Positions 1 through 9,546 are shown, counted from the first letter of the stretch. The stretch is 64,000 nucleotides of DNA from a candidate division KSB1 bacterium (GCA_024655945.1 JANLFK010000012.1:1-64000), one strand, 5' to 3'. Made by a program: numbers and translations. Notes: generated by a model from the letters alone, not told the origin.

Positions 1-83
1 TGCCCTCACCCCCGCCCAACTCCTCCACCAGCCCCACCACGACACCACTGGGAAGGTCTTGCCTGGCCAGGTCAGATTTTCGC
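1..83 (-). other. left-edge sequence, possible start of a further leftward gene
   Basis: On the minus strand this stretch has an open frame reading approximately SGVVVGLVEELGGGEG into the left edge. It has no convincing ATG and no Shine-Dalgarno sequence. It could be the 5' end of another gene of the leftward operon or plain spacer. It is too short to decide. Confidence 0.15.
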
Positions 84-2006
84 CTACGCCGTGCGAAAGT
101 CGATGACCGCCTGGCGGTAGGCCTCCGGATTGCCGATGTCGAAGCGTCGTCCTCTCACCAGATAGCCGGTGAAGCCCTCCTCCCGGCGCAGCGCATCCAA
201 ACAGGGGGTCAGTTGGAACTCACCGCGCTCGCGCACGTTGTGCTTGAGGTTTTCTTGCAAATAGTCGAATATCTTCGGCGACAGCACGTACTGGCCAAAC
301 ACCGTCAGGAAAAGGTTCTCGTCCATGCCATCGACGTGGAGGTGTTCGCGGGCATAGGCGATCTCCGGCTTCTCTGCAAACTCGGTCACGGCAAGGAGGA
401 CATCACGCTCCTGCCAGGTCCCGGTCACGCAGCCGAACTTGTGCAACTCCTCCGCAGGGGTCACCTTCAGGCCCACGACGTTGCCGCCCACCCGTTCGTA
501 GACATCCAGAAGCTGGCGCGCGCACGAGGTGCCCGTGTCGGAGGCATAGATGTGGTCGCCGAGAAGGAGCAAAAAGGGCTCATCTTTGACCCATTCTCGT
601 GCGCAGTACACCGCATGACCAAACCCTTCCTGCGAGTGCTGCGTGACAAACGTCACGCGGTGGCCAAGTTCCAGGATGTAGTCGCTGTATCGTTGATCCT
701 CGCGCGACAGCTTGTTGAAGTGCTCAATGCGGGGCGGCGAGTGGAAGAACTCCTCGAACAGGGGAAGATCGCCCTCTTGCACCACCAGGCACACTTGCTC
801 GATCCCAGCGTTGACCGCCTCCTCGACGATGGCCATGATGATGGGCTTAGCCCGCCCCTGCGCATCGACAATGGGAAAAAGCTCCTTCTTCATGGCCTTG
901 GAGGCAGGGAAGAGTCGCGTGCCAAACCCAGCGGCTGGGATCACCGCCTTGCGCACCTTACGCCCGGCGCGGAGCACCAACTTCAGACAGGGCATGCGCA
1001 GGTCGCGCTCCAAAATCTCGATGACCTTGCCCTGGCTCTCCTCATCCCGCGCCAAGAGCTGTGCCGTCCCATCCCCCTGCGAGCCCACCCCTTTTCCGCC
1101 GAGAATGTACGGTTGAATGGCCGGATAGCTGAGCACCTTGTGCAGCATCGGGGCAGTGAGTTGCGAGGGACACGCCGGCTGCAGATGCCGGTCGAACTCC
1201 TCCTGGGCCTGCTGCATCAGTCGCCCCAAAGCCTCAGCGTCCCCTTGCTCCAGAGCCGCCACCGCTTCGTGGACGATGCGCTTGTTGATCGGCCCCAGGT
1301 ACTCCTGCACGCCCCTCTGCAGCTCGGTATCGGCAAAGGGATAGCACTGGTTCAACTTGGCCAGGATCTCCTTCGTGTCCTTGCCAGCGCACAAATCGAC
1401 GATGACGTAGTAGAGGTCGCGTTTGACCTTCACCTCCCTGACGTCGATGCGCTCCCCGTCGAAGGTCATCAAAATGGGCCTGCTGCCGAAGGCGCATCCC
1501 TGGTCCATGCGGCCGCATCGGGAGGGAGTGGTAATCTCGCCCAGATAGGCGAACTCCATTTCGCCGCGGATGGTCATTTTGAGATCGTAGAGGCGGTTGA
1601 ACGCGCGCGCCACCAACACGCAAATGGCAGCACTTGAGGACAGCCCCTTCTTGATGGGCAGGTCAGTCATGTAGTTGTCGATGACCAGCCCGCGCACCTG
1701 GTAGTGAGTGAGTACCTGGTAGGCAACGCCGGCAGCATAGCTGAAAAAGCCCCCTTTCTCTGCCTCCTCCAGGAGCGCCTCCTTATCCATCGGCACTTCG
1801 AAAGGTCCCTTGCGCGTACCGTCTTCCAAGGTGGCGCGGACGATGAGCTTGGTGGGATGAGGCTCCACGTCCGCATAGATCCCCTGGTTGGTGCCGGTAA
1901 TCAGCGTGTACCCCTTTTCCAAGGCCGCGTTGATGCGGCGATAGCCTCCGGCCCAATCGCTGTGTTCGCCGAACAGGCAGATGCGCCCCGGCACAAAGAT
2001 GCGCAT
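84..2006 (-). CDS. bifunctional GHMP sugar kinase / GalU-type sugar-1-phosphate nucleotidyltransferase fusion
   Basis: A 640-residue cytoplasmic protein made of two complete enzymes. Residues 1-345 are a GHMP kinase: galactokinase-like GEHSDWAGG at 13-21, phosphate-binding GLSSSAA at 121-127 and a glycine-rich motif near 303-313. Residues 353-640 are a nucleotidyltransferase with the GalU-type signature AAGFGTRLFPASKAMKKE at 358-375. From the families, the kinase should make a sugar-1-phosphate and the second domain should convert it to a nucleotide sugar. The actual sugar is unknown. FKP of Bacteroides does the same for fucose but has the domains in the opposite order. I chose the ATG at 2006, preceded by AAGGAAGGAGC, over an ATG 15 codons upstream. 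It lies 53 bp behind the alpha-rhamnosidase gene, probably in the same operon, so rhamnose or another plant sugar is a possible substrate (inference). Confidence 0.85.
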   Translation of the reverse strand: MRIFVPGRICLFGEHSDWAGGYRRINAALEKGYTLITGTNQGIYADVEPHPTKLIVRATLEDGTRKGPFEVPMDKEALLEEAEKGGFFSYAAGVAYQVLTHYQVRGLVIDNYMTDLPIKKGLSSSAAICVLVARAFNRLYDLKMTIRGEMEFAYLGEITTPSRCGRMDQGCAFGSRPILMTFDGERIDVREVKVKRDLYYVIVDLCAGKDTKEILAKLNQCYPFADTELQRGVQEYLGPINKRIVHEAVAALEQGDAEALGRLMQQAQEEFDRHLQPACPSQLTAPMLHKVLSYPAIQPYILGGKGVGSQGDGTAQLLARDEESQGKVIEILERDLRMPCLKLVLRAGRKVRKAVIPAAGFGTRLFPASKAMKKELFPIVDAQGRAKPIIMAIVEEAVNAGIEQVCLVVQEGDLPLFEEFFHSPPRIEHFNKLSREDQRYSDYILELGHRVTFVTQHSQEGFGHAVYCAREWVKDEPFLLLLGDHIYASDTGTSCARQLLDVYERVGGNVVGLKVTPAEELHKFGCVTGTWQERDVLLAVTEFAEKPEIAYAREHLHVDGMDENLFLTVFGQYVLSPKIFDYLQENLKHNVRERGEFQLTPCLDALRREEGFTGYLVRGRRFDIGNPEAYRQAVIDFRTA

Positions 2007-2059
2007 GGCAGTGAGCTCCTTCCTTTCCGTTCGCCTGAATCGAGTCGCCAATGAGCAGG

Positions 2060-4756
2060 CTATGATTCACAATTGAAGCGGTATGAGCCGCTCCCCACCT
2101 GCAGCACCAGTCGGTCTTTGTGCACCCGCGCCGTCGCCACACCCTCCGGCAGACGAGCAGAGACCTTGCCTTTTCGGAGCACGGCCTTGCCGCCCTCCAG
2201 GACGGACGGCTGCTGGCCCAAGAGGGGGAGATGAACCTCGGCCTCAGCCCCGACCGGAATGCGCACACCCACGGTCACTCGCTGGTCGCGGCGCTCCCAG
2301 GCAACCTCTACGGTGCCCAGAACGGTTCGCACGCGGCCGGTGGCAAAGGAAAGGCCAGCGAACAGGTGAGGCTTGACCACGACCTTCTTCCACCCAGGGG
2401 CGGCACAGCGGATGCCGGCGATTGCCCGGTAGAACCAGGCATCCACGCTGCCGAACATGATGTGATTTTGGGAATTCATGCCCCGGTTAGTGAGGTTTTC
2501 CCATCGCTCCCACAAGGTCGTTGCTCCCGCGCGCACCATGTAGCCCCAACTTGGGTAGCTCTCCTGGGAAGCGAGGGTGTAGGCAAGCTCGGCATGGCCA
2601 TTGTCGGTCAGCACGTCGAGCATGTAGCAAGTGCCCAGGATTCCGGTATCCACGTGACTGTCATGCTCGTTGACGATGTTCTGCACCAGCTTTTCCACCA
2701 CCGCAGCCTTCTTCTCGGCCGGCACCATGTCCAGAAACAGAGGCAGGACATTGGACGTCTGATTGGGCAGCTTGTCGATGGGGCTGAGCCTCCTGGCCTG
2801 GTACTGGTCTTCCTCCAAGAACTCGCGATTGAACGCCTCGCGCACCTCCACCGCCAGCCTGTTGTACTGCGCTGCCTCCTGTGCTTTCCCCAGGACCTCT
2901 GCCATTCTAGCCAGCAAAACCACGTCGTAGTAGTAGTACCATGTGGAGGTGAGGTCAAGACCGGTCTTTTTGGGGAAAATGCTCCCCGGCGGACACCAGT
3001 CGCCGTACTTGCCCAAGGAGCGGATGATGTGCCCGTCGGCATTGCGGCGCAGGAACTCTACGTATTTCTTCAGCCGCTCGTAGTGAGTTTCCAGCACCCG
3101 TTGGTCGCCGTAGTAGCGGAACAAGTACCACGCGATGATGTTGTAGGCCGAGCCCCACGCCGGGTCCGCTGGGTATGCCAGCGGCAGGTACGGCGGCACG
3201 ATGTCCGGCACGCTGCCGTCTTCCTGCTGGGCCAACTGGATGTTGCGCAAAAAGTTGGTGTAGAAGGCAGCCATGTGAAAATTGAGGATGGCCTCTTCGG
3301 CGGAGAGATGGGCATCGCCCATCCAGCCGTGCCGCTCATCACGCTGCGGACAGTCCGTAGGGATGCTCATCAGGTTCGAGCGCTGCCCCCAGAGGATGTT
3401 GCGGTGGATCTGGTTGAGCAGCTCATTGGAACACTGGAACTGGCCGGCGGGCGGCACGTCAGAGTGCACCACCCGCCCTTCCACGTCCTCCAGCGTCGAT
3501 ACACCCGGGAACCCGGTCAGCTCGACATAGCGAAAGCCGTGATAGGTGAAGCGAGGCTCGTAGCACTCTAATCCCTCGCCTTTGAGCACGTACACGTCGG
3601 TGGCTTCGGCATTTTGGTTCGGGGCCGTGTTGATCTGTCCTTCAGGAGTTACCAACTCTGCATAGCGCATGCGCACCTCAGTGCCCCTCGGTCCGCGCAC
3701 GCGCAGGCGCGCCCACCCGGTAAAGTTTTGCCCGAAATCGTACACATAGACACCGGGCGCCGGGCTCCACAACGCACAGGCACTACGCGTCGCCGTCACG
3801 CGAATTGGCGGCATCATCTGGGCTGCCAGGGGCGGACCATCCACCGGCACGGCCGCCTCCCAGGCAGCGTCGTCAAAGCCGGGGGCGTCCCAGCCGGGCA
3901 TTTCCAGGCGCCCATCGTACCGTTCGCCGTGATAGATGCCATCCTCCAGCAGCGGGCCGTACCCGACCTTCCAGGAAGGGTCGCTGGCAATGACCATTTC
4001 GCTGCCGTCTTCCAGCCAGATGTGCGCCTGCAGGATGAGGCGCGGATGCCCAAACCCAAAGGCCTTGATGTGTCGTCCGTTGCCCAGGATGACGGCCAGC
4101 GCATTCTCGGCGCCAAGCATGTCGGTGACATCGTAGGTGGCATACAGGGCTATCTTGTGAAAGTCCGTCTGCGGCGGATCGAGCACCTGGTCGCCCACCT
4201 TCTGGCCGTTGAGGCGCAGCTCGTAGTAACCGAGTCCGCACACGTAGACACGCGCCTGGCGCACGCCCGTGGGGAGCCGAAACTCTTTGCGCAAAAAGAG
4301 CGGTCGCGCGTGGAGACCGGCGCTCAGTTCTTTGCCAAAGAGCAGGGGAAGCTTCGTCTGGAATTCCTCCCCATCTCTCTTGCCGATCCAGCTCGCCTGC
4401 CATTCGTGGGGTTGCAAGCCGGTCTCGAAGTACGCCGCATCGCTCCACGGGCTCCCCTGGGCCTGCTCATCCCAATAGCGCACGCGCCAGAAGTAGCGTC
4501 GGCGCGAAGCCAGCGGCGTGCCCTGGTAAACCACGTGGCACGTCTGGTCGCTCTCCACGTGCCCGGTGTCCCACACATCTCCTATGCCGCGCTCCACGTG
4601 GGCGGCGTCGCTGCTCACGATGAGTTGGTAGGCAAGCTGGCGCTGTCCACGACGCACAGGCTCGACCACCCAGGAAAACCGCGGATGGTGCACGTCGATG
4701 CCGATGGGATTGCAGAGGTACTCGCAACGCAGGTCAAGCGGGGCCGTTGGCTTCAT
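2060..4756 (-). CDS. GH78 alpha-L-rhamnosidase
   Basis: An 898-residue protein with the full GH78 layout: N-terminal beta-sandwich domains (residues 1 to about 330), an (alpha/alpha)6 catalytic barrel (about 440-780) and a C-terminal beta-sandwich. The motif DCPQRDERHGWMGDAH near residue 470 carries the catalytic glutamate of the family (the DE pair). GH78 enzymes hydrolyse terminal alpha-L-rhamnose from pectin (RG-I), flavonoid glycosides and similar substrates. No signal peptide is visible, so it probably acts in the cytoplasm on imported oligosaccharides. The ATG at 4756 is preceded by AGCAGGAGC; an upstream in-frame start nine codons earlier has no such site. It is first in an operon with the kinase-uridylyltransferase and has a strong promoter at 4795-4823. 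Confidence 0.92.
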   Translation of the reverse strand: MKPTAPLDLRCEYLCNPIGIDVHHPRFSWVVEPVRRGQRQLAYQLIVSSDAAHVERGIGDVWDTGHVESDQTCHVVYQGTPLASRRRYFWRVRYWDEQAQGSPWSDAAYFETGLQPHEWQASWIGKRDGEEFQTKLPLLFGKELSAGLHARPLFLRKEFRLPTGVRQARVYVCGLGYYELRLNGQKVGDQVLDPPQTDFHKIALYATYDVTDMLGAENALAVILGNGRHIKAFGFGHPRLILQAHIWLEDGSEMVIASDPSWKVGYGPLLEDGIYHGERYDGRLEMPGWDAPGFDDAAWEAAVPVDGPPLAAQMMPPIRVTATRSACALWSPAPGVYVYDFGQNFTGWARLRVRGPRGTEVRMRYAELVTPEGQINTAPNQNAEATDVYVLKGEGLECYEPRFTYHGFRYVELTGFPGVSTLEDVEGRVVHSDVPPAGQFQCSNELLNQIHRNILWGQRSNLMSIPTDCPQRDERHGWMGDAHLSAEEAILNFHMAAFYTNFLRNIQLAQQEDGSVPDIVPPYLPLAYPADPAWGSAYNIIAWYLFRYYGDQRVLETHYERLKKYVEFLRRNADGHIIRSLGKYGDWCPPGSIFPKKTGLDLTSTWYYYYDVVLLARMAEVLGKAQEAAQYNRLAVEVREAFNREFLEEDQYQARRLSPIDKLPNQTSNVLPLFLDMVPAEKKAAVVEKLVQNIVNEHDSHVDTGILGTCYMLDVLTDNGHAELAYTLASQESYPSWGYMVRAGATTLWERWENLTNRGMNSQNHIMFGSVDAWFYRAIAGIRCAAPGWKKVVVKPHLFAGLSFATGRVRTVLGTVEVAWERRDQRVTVGVRIPVGAEAEVHLPLLGQQPSVLEGGKAVLRKGKVSARLPEGVATARVHKDRLVLQVGSGSYRFNCES

Positions 4757-4794
4757 CGTTTGCTCCTGCTGGTCTGTGGGCAACAGTGTACGCG

Positions 4795-4823
4795 AATATA
4801 CGAACTTGTTGGTCTTCAGTCAA
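4795..4823 (-). promoter_or_regulatory. sigma-70-type promoter of the rhamnosidase operon
   Basis: On the minus strand TTGACT (4818-4823) is followed by exactly 17 nt and TATATT (4795-4800). The rhamnosidase start codon is about 30 nt downstream of the expected start site. No LacI-type operator is seen here. Confidence 0.7.
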
Positions 4824-4960
4824 TGGCAATTTTCGGCGGAGCAAGGTCCCGGGGCCGTTCTTCTTCAGGAGTTGACCATTCGTCCTCTCTGTTGCAACCT
4901 GTGGGCCTCCTGCTGAGTATCTGAAAATGGCCATTGTCACACCAACAAGGGGAGGTTGCT

Positions 4961-7333
4961 ATGGACAAGAGGGAAGGACTGCAGAAAATTGCTTTTCTCG
5001 GGACGTGCGTGCCCAGGCAGTGCGGCATCGCCACTTTTACCTACGACCTTTGCCACGCCATCGCCACCCAGTACCCAAAGACCGAAACGCTGATCGTACC
5101 TGTCAACGACGTCGACACTGGCTACCAGTACCCGCCGGAAGTGCGTTTTGAGGTAGAAGAGCAGGACATCGATGACTACCACCGCGCTGCCGACTTTCTG
5201 AATCTCAGCAACTGCGATGTCGTCTCTCTGCACCATGAGTTCGGCATTTTCGGCGGCGAAGCGGGCGCCCACATCCTTGCCCTGCTGCGCTCTCTGCACA
5301 TGCCGGTGGTCACCACTTTACACACTGTGTTGCAGGAGCCAGAGGAAGACCAATTCAGGGTGACGCGCGAATTGGCTGCACTCTCTGCCCGCCTGGTCGT
5401 CATGAGCCAAAAAGGCAGAGAGCTCCTCCAGACGGTTTATCAGGTGCCGCCGGAAAAGATCGACGTCATCCCGCATGGCATTCCGGACATGCCCTTTGTC
5501 GACCCGAATTTCTACAAGGATCAATTCGGCGTTGAAGGGAAATGTGTCCTCCTGACCTTTGGCCTCATTTCGCCCAACAAGGGGATCGAGAACGTGCTCA
5601 AGGCCCTGCCCGATATCGTGGTGGCGGTCCCCAACGTCGTGTACATCGTGCTGGGCGCTACCCATCCGAACCTCATTCGCCGCGAGGGGGAGTCGTATCG
5701 CCTCAGCTTGGAAAGGCTGGCGCGAGAGCTGGGCATCAAGAGGCATGTCATTTTCTACAACCGCTTCGTGGACATTGAGGAGTTGAAGGAGTTCCTGGGC
5801 GCCGCCGACATCTACATCACCCCGTACCTCAACCGTGCGCAGATTACTTCAGGCACCCTTTCGTATGCATTTGGTTGCGGCAAGGCGGTGATTTCCACAC
5901 CTTACTGGCATGCGGAGGAACTTTTGGCCGACGAGAGGGGCGTGCTGGTCCCGTTCAATGACCCTAAGGCGATAGCCCGGGAAGTTGTGGCCCTCCTCCA
6001 GGACGAGCCGCGCCGCCACGCCATGCGCAAGTGGGCCTACATGCTGGGCCGGGAGATGGTGTGGAGCAACATCGCTCATCTCTATGTGGAGTCCCTGCAA
6101 AAGGCGCGGGTCAGCCGCCTGCGCAAGCCACGTCCGTTTCTGGTCAAGACGCTGGACGAGGAGCGCGTGGGCCTGCCCACCAAGCTCGACCATCTGCTGA
6201 AGATGACCGACTCGACTGGCATCCTGCAGCATGCCCGCTTCTCGATCCCCCACTTGGCCACGGGCTACTGCACCGACGACAACGCCCGCGGACTGCTGCT
6301 TGCCGTGCTCTTGGAGGAGGCCGGCGTGCAGCGCCCCGAGGTGACCGAGCTGGCCTTCCGCTGCGCGGCTTTCGTGGAGTACGCCTTCAACGAACGCGCT
6401 CGTCGCTTCCGCAACTTCATGAGCTTTGACCGCCATTGGCAAGAAGAGAGTGGCTCGGACGACTGTCAGGGGCGCGTGTTGTGGGCGCTGGGGGCCTGCA
6501 TAGGCAGGTCCCGCCATCGCCCCTTCCAGATGTGGGCTTTGCCGCTCTTTGAACGCGCGTTGCCGGCGATGCTCGAGCTCACCTCGCCCCGCGCCTGGGC
6601 AACGGCGCTGTTGGGGATCAACGATTATTGCCGCCACTTGCGGGGGGATCGCCGCGTCCACCAGGTGCGCTGCGAGCTCAGTGCCCGTCTTGTGCGCCTC
6701 TACAAGGAGAACGCTGCCCCTCACTGGCAATGGTTCGAGCAGGTGGTGACCTACGACAACGGCAAGCTCCCGCAGGCGCTCATCCAGGTGGGGCGGTGGC
6801 TGCGGGACAAGGAAGCCCTGGACATCGGCCTTGCCTCCCTGCGCTGGCTGGCGGAACTCCAGACGGCCAAAGCGGGCCATTTTGCCCCCATCGGCTCCAA
6901 TGGTTTTTATGCGCGTGGCGGCAAGAAGGCCAGATTTGACCAACAGCCGCTAGAGGCGCAGTCCATGACCGCCGCCTGCTTGGAGGCGTATCTTGCCACC
7001 AACGACCTGTTCTGGTACGATGAGGCCCGCAAGGCATTCGAGTGGTTCCTGGGACGCAACGACCTGGGCTTGCCCGTGTACGATCCCAACACCGGCGGCT
7101 GTCACGACGCCTTGCACGTGGACAGGCTCAACCTCAACCAGGGTGCCGAGTCCACTCTGTCCTTCCTGCTGGCTCTGACGCAGATGCGCCTGGTCGAGAG
7201 CACGCTGACGGCCTTCAACTCGCCCGCTGTCGCGGAGCTCGCCCCACGGGCTGCCCGCCGTGCTCGCAGTAGCAAGTCTGCCCTCGCCAAGGTAGCGGAC
7301 GGGGTTAGGGCTCTGCCAGGAAAGACTGATTGA
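4961..7333 (+). CDS. GT4-type glycosyltransferase with C-terminal alpha-helical (glycosidase-like) domain
   Basis: A 790-residue protein. Residues 5 to about 385 are a GT-B fold glycosyltransferase of the GT4 type: an N-terminal opening with a CGIATFT motif, PHGIPDMPF near 170, the start of the donor domain at LTFGLISPNKGIENV, and the region before YWHAEELL in place of the EX7E motif. Residues from about 405 onward are an all-helical half (motifs TGYCTDDNARG and YDPNTGGCHDALH) that looks like an (alpha/alpha) toroid. Its chemistry is unknown. The real start is the ATG at 4961 behind AAGGGGAGG, ten codons inside the longest frame. It is divergent from the rhamnosidase operon. A role in polysaccharide or storage glycan synthesis is possible. 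Acceptor and donor cannot be read from sequence. Confidence 0.82.
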   Translation: MDKREGLQKIAFLGTCVPRQCGIATFTYDLCHAIATQYPKTETLIVPVNDVDTGYQYPPEVRFEVEEQDIDDYHRAADFLNLSNCDVVSLHHEFGIFGGEAGAHILALLRSLHMPVVTTLHTVLQEPEEDQFRVTRELAALSARLVVMSQKGRELLQTVYQVPPEKIDVIPHGIPDMPFVDPNFYKDQFGVEGKCVLLTFGLISPNKGIENVLKALPDIVVAVPNVVYIVLGATHPNLIRREGESYRLSLERLARELGIKRHVIFYNRFVDIEELKEFLGAADIYITPYLNRAQITSGTLSYAFGCGKAVISTPYWHAEELLADERGVLVPFNDPKAIAREVVALLQDEPRRHAMRKWAYMLGREMVWSNIAHLYVESLQKARVSRLRKPRPFLVKTLDEERVGLPTKLDHLLKMTDSTGILQHARFSIPHLATGYCTDDNARGLLLAVLLEEAGVQRPEVTELAFRCAAFVEYAFNERARRFRNFMSFDRHWQEESGSDDCQGRVLWALGACIGRSRHRPFQMWALPLFERALPAMLELTSPRAWATALLGINDYCRHLRGDRRVHQVRCELSARLVRLYKENAAPHWQWFEQVVTYDNGKLPQALIQVGRWLRDKEALDIGLASLRWLAELQTAKAGHFAPIGSNGFYARGGKKARFDQQPLEAQSMTAACLEAYLATNDLFWYDEARKAFEWFLGRNDLGLPVYDPNTGGCHDALHVDRLNLNQGAESTLSFLLALTQMRLVESTLTAFNSPAVAELAPRAARRARSSKSALAKVADGVRALPGKTD

Positions 7334-7485
7334 CGCGGCGCACCCGAGAATGCCCCCTGAGGTGATCGCGCCACATCGCTCCAAGCCGCTACTCGGTCGC
7401 CGGGGCGTGACCGCGGCTTGGCGCAGCGAGCTCAGGCGAAGGGCTTGCACGGCGGAGGGCCATGGGGTGCCGGGGCAGTTTTTGC

Positions 7486-7514
7486 TTGCGTTTTAGTAAC
7501 CAATTCGCTATATA
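7486..7514 (+). promoter_or_regulatory. probable promoter upstream of GH51
   Basis: TTGCGT (7486-7491), 17-nt spacer, TATATA (7509-7514). It points towards GH51, about 485 bp upstream of its start codon, and lies in the only AT-rich patch of the gap. Confidence 0.5.
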
Positions 7515-7794
7515 CGCGCCAGGAGGGACGCCATTGGAGGGCCAGGGGTGGGGTGAGGCAACCGCTGGCGTATCTCAGGAGCAGGCAGCAGTAGCACCCG
7601 GGGGCTTCTCGGCCTATTGACCAGAGGGATGCTGGGCCCAAAAGTGTTGGGCTTCGAAGCCAAAGGAGCGGGCAGATCCCTGCGCAACGAGGTTGATGCG
7701 GCCAACAATAGGGAATGCGGGGCTGCAGGCTTCTTTGGCGACGTCGAAGCCGAGAGAACCAATCGTGGCCCACCTGCTTGGTTAGGGGCTGGCG

Positions 7795-7833
7795 CCGGAA
7801 GGATGCGGCAGCGGAGTTGCGCAATCCTTCCGG
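7795..7833 (+). other. strong stem-loop in the GH51 leader
   Basis: CCGGAAGGATGCG (7795-7807) pairs with CGCAATCCTTCCGG (7820-7833), giving 13 base pairs with a single bulge and a 12-nt loop. No T-run follows, so it is not a standard intrinsic terminator. It may be an attenuator, a processing site or a stability element. Confidence 0.45.
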
Positions 7834-7998
7834 GTGCAACCGCCCGGGTCATATGGGCGCAAGGCCCAGTCAGCTCACCAGCGTGAATTTGCCGAGGAAA
7901 GAACGCCACCTGTGCTTCAAAGTCCAACATTCAGGAGTTCTTTCAGCCTCCGGCAGTGCAGGGCAAAACCCAAGAACAATTCTCATAGGAGCAAGCCT

Positions 7999-9546
7999 AT
8001 GCGCCTCATGACAGTGCTCCTCGTGTGCGGCACAGTGGGTGTCGGCGGGGTGATTGCCGCAAGCAGGCCAAATAGGATCGTCGTCAACGTGGACCTCGGC
8101 AAAGAGAAGATCAGCAAGTACATCTATGGCCACTTCGCCGAACATCTGGGCCACTGCATCTATGGCGGCCTTTGGGTTGGCGAAGATTCCCCCATCCCCA
8201 ATACGCGTGGCATCAGAAACGATGTGATTGCGGCGCTCAGGGAGATTGCCCCTCCGGTGATACGCTGGCCCGGGGGCTGCTTTGCCGATACTTACCACTG
8301 GAGAGATGGAATCGGGGCCAGAGACCAGCGGCCCTGCATCGTCAATACCACCTGGGGCGGAGTGACGGAGGACAACAGCTTCGGCCCCCACGAATTCCTT
8401 GATCTCTGTGAGCTGCTCGGTGCCGAGCCGTACATCTGCCTTAACGTCGGAAGCGGCACTGTACGAGAAGCAGCGGAGTGGGTGGAGTATGTGAACTCCA
8501 ATGCCCAGAGTCCCATGACGGAGCTGCGCAAGAGGAACGGCCGCCAAGAGCCGTGGAACGTCAAGTTTTGGGCCGTGGGGAATGAGAGCTGGGGATGCGG
8601 GGGCAACATGACTCCGGAGTTCTATGCCGACCTGTTCAAGCAGTTCTCAACCTACTTGCGTTTCGGAAATCTCTATCGCGTGGCGAGCGGGGGAACCGAT
8701 GCCGATTACCACTGGACTGAAGTCCTGCTCCAGAAGACGCAGAAGTACCCGCACCTGATCCAGGGCTACTCCTTTCATTACTACACGTTCTGCCATGGAT
8801 GGGACCACAAGGGCTCCGCCACCGAATTCACCGAGAACGACTGGTTTCACACCATGAAGAACACCCTGCTTATGGAGCAGCGACTCGAACGACACATTGC
8901 CCTGATGGACCAGTATGACCCGGAAAACAGAATCGGCCTGATTGCCGACGAGTGGGGAAACTGGTTCGATGTGGAGCCTGGCACCAACCCTGCGTTCCTT
9001 TTCCAGCAGAACACCCTCCGTGACGCGGTGACAGCGGCACTCTACCTGAACATCTTCAACAACCACGCCCGAAGAGTCAAGATGGCCTGTATCGCGCAAA
9101 CTGTCAATGTGCTGCAGGCGATGTTGCTCACCAGAGGCGAGCAGCTTGTCAAGACGCCCACCTTCTACGTGTTCAAGATGTACAAAGTCCATCAGGACGC
9201 CACCTTGCTGCCAATTGACGTGACATGCCAGGATTATGTGTTCGAGGGCATGGGGCTCCCAAGTCTGACCGCCTCGGCTTCTAGAGACAGCCGGGGCAGG
9301 ATCCACGTGTCTCTCGCCAACATCAATCCCAATAGGGCCCTGGACGTTGAGATCGACTTGCGCGGCCCACAGCGGCCTGCACGTGTGCGAGGAGAAATCA
9401 TCACCTCCCCAGCGATGAATGACTACAATGACTTTGGAAAACCGGAAAGGGTCAACATCAAGCCGTTCTCGGGGTGGCGATTGGACGGGAATACGCTTGC
9501 GATTTCCCTGCCAGGCAAGTCTGTCGTGACATTGGAGCTTGATTAG
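7999..9546 (+). CDS. GH51 alpha-L-arabinofuranosidase, secreted
   Basis: A 515-residue enzyme with a signal peptide (residues 1 to about 21, ending VIAA). The GH51 TIM barrel shows the acid/base glutamate E196 in AVGNESWG and the nucleophile E318 in IADEWGNWF. A C-terminal beta-sandwich closes the protein. GH51 enzymes release alpha-L-arabinofuranose from arabinoxylan or arabinan. The export signal is notable because many GH51 enzymes are cytoplasmic. The ATG at 7999 follows AGGAG; the frame stays open 55 codons further upstream, but that part has no signal peptide at its start and no ribosome site. It faces the GH35 gene at the end of the xylan operon, so it probably supplies the arabinose-removing step of that locus. 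Confidence 0.93.
   Translation: MRLMTVLLVCGTVGVGGVIAASRPNRIVVNVDLGKEKISKYIYGHFAEHLGHCIYGGLWVGEDSPIPNTRGIRNDVIAALREIAPPVIRWPGGCFADTYHWRDGIGARDQRPCIVNTTWGGVTEDNSFGPHEFLDLCELLGAEPYICLNVGSGTVREAAEWVEYVNSNAQSPMTELRKRNGRQEPWNVKFWAVGNESWGCGGNMTPEFYADLFKQFSTYLRFGNLYRVASGGTDADYHWTEVLLQKTQKYPHLIQGYSFHYYTFCHGWDHKGSATEFTENDWFHTMKNTLLMEQRLERHIALMDQYDPENRIGLIADEWGNWFDVEPGTNPAFLFQQNTLRDAVTAALYLNIFNNHARRVKMACIAQTVNVLQAMLLTRGEQLVKTPTFYVFKMYKVHQDATLLPIDVTCQDYVFEGMGLPSLTASASRDSRGRIHVSLANINPNRALDVEIDLRGPQRPARVRGEIITSPAMNDYNDFGKPERVNIKPFSGWRLDGNTLAISLPGKSVVTLELD

Larger units (their letters stand above)
7334..7998 (+). other. 665-bp intergenic region, long leader of GH51
   Basis: No reading frame here has convincing codon structure or a Shine-Dalgarno sequence. 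It contains a good promoter (7486-7514), the perfect 12-nt palindrome GGCTTCGAAGCC near 7650, and a strong stem-loop at 7795-7833. If the promoter serves GH51, the untranslated leader is about 480 nt. Confidence 0.5.

Noticed and set aside
213-1637. 474-codon plus-strand frame
   Set aside because: Antisense to the kinase-nucleotidyltransferase, which has clear motifs across the whole span.
4926-4935. AATGGCCATT palindrome between rhamnosidase and GT4 as an operator
   Set aside because: Ten-base palindrome without a second copy in the window and unlike the LacI sites; likely chance.
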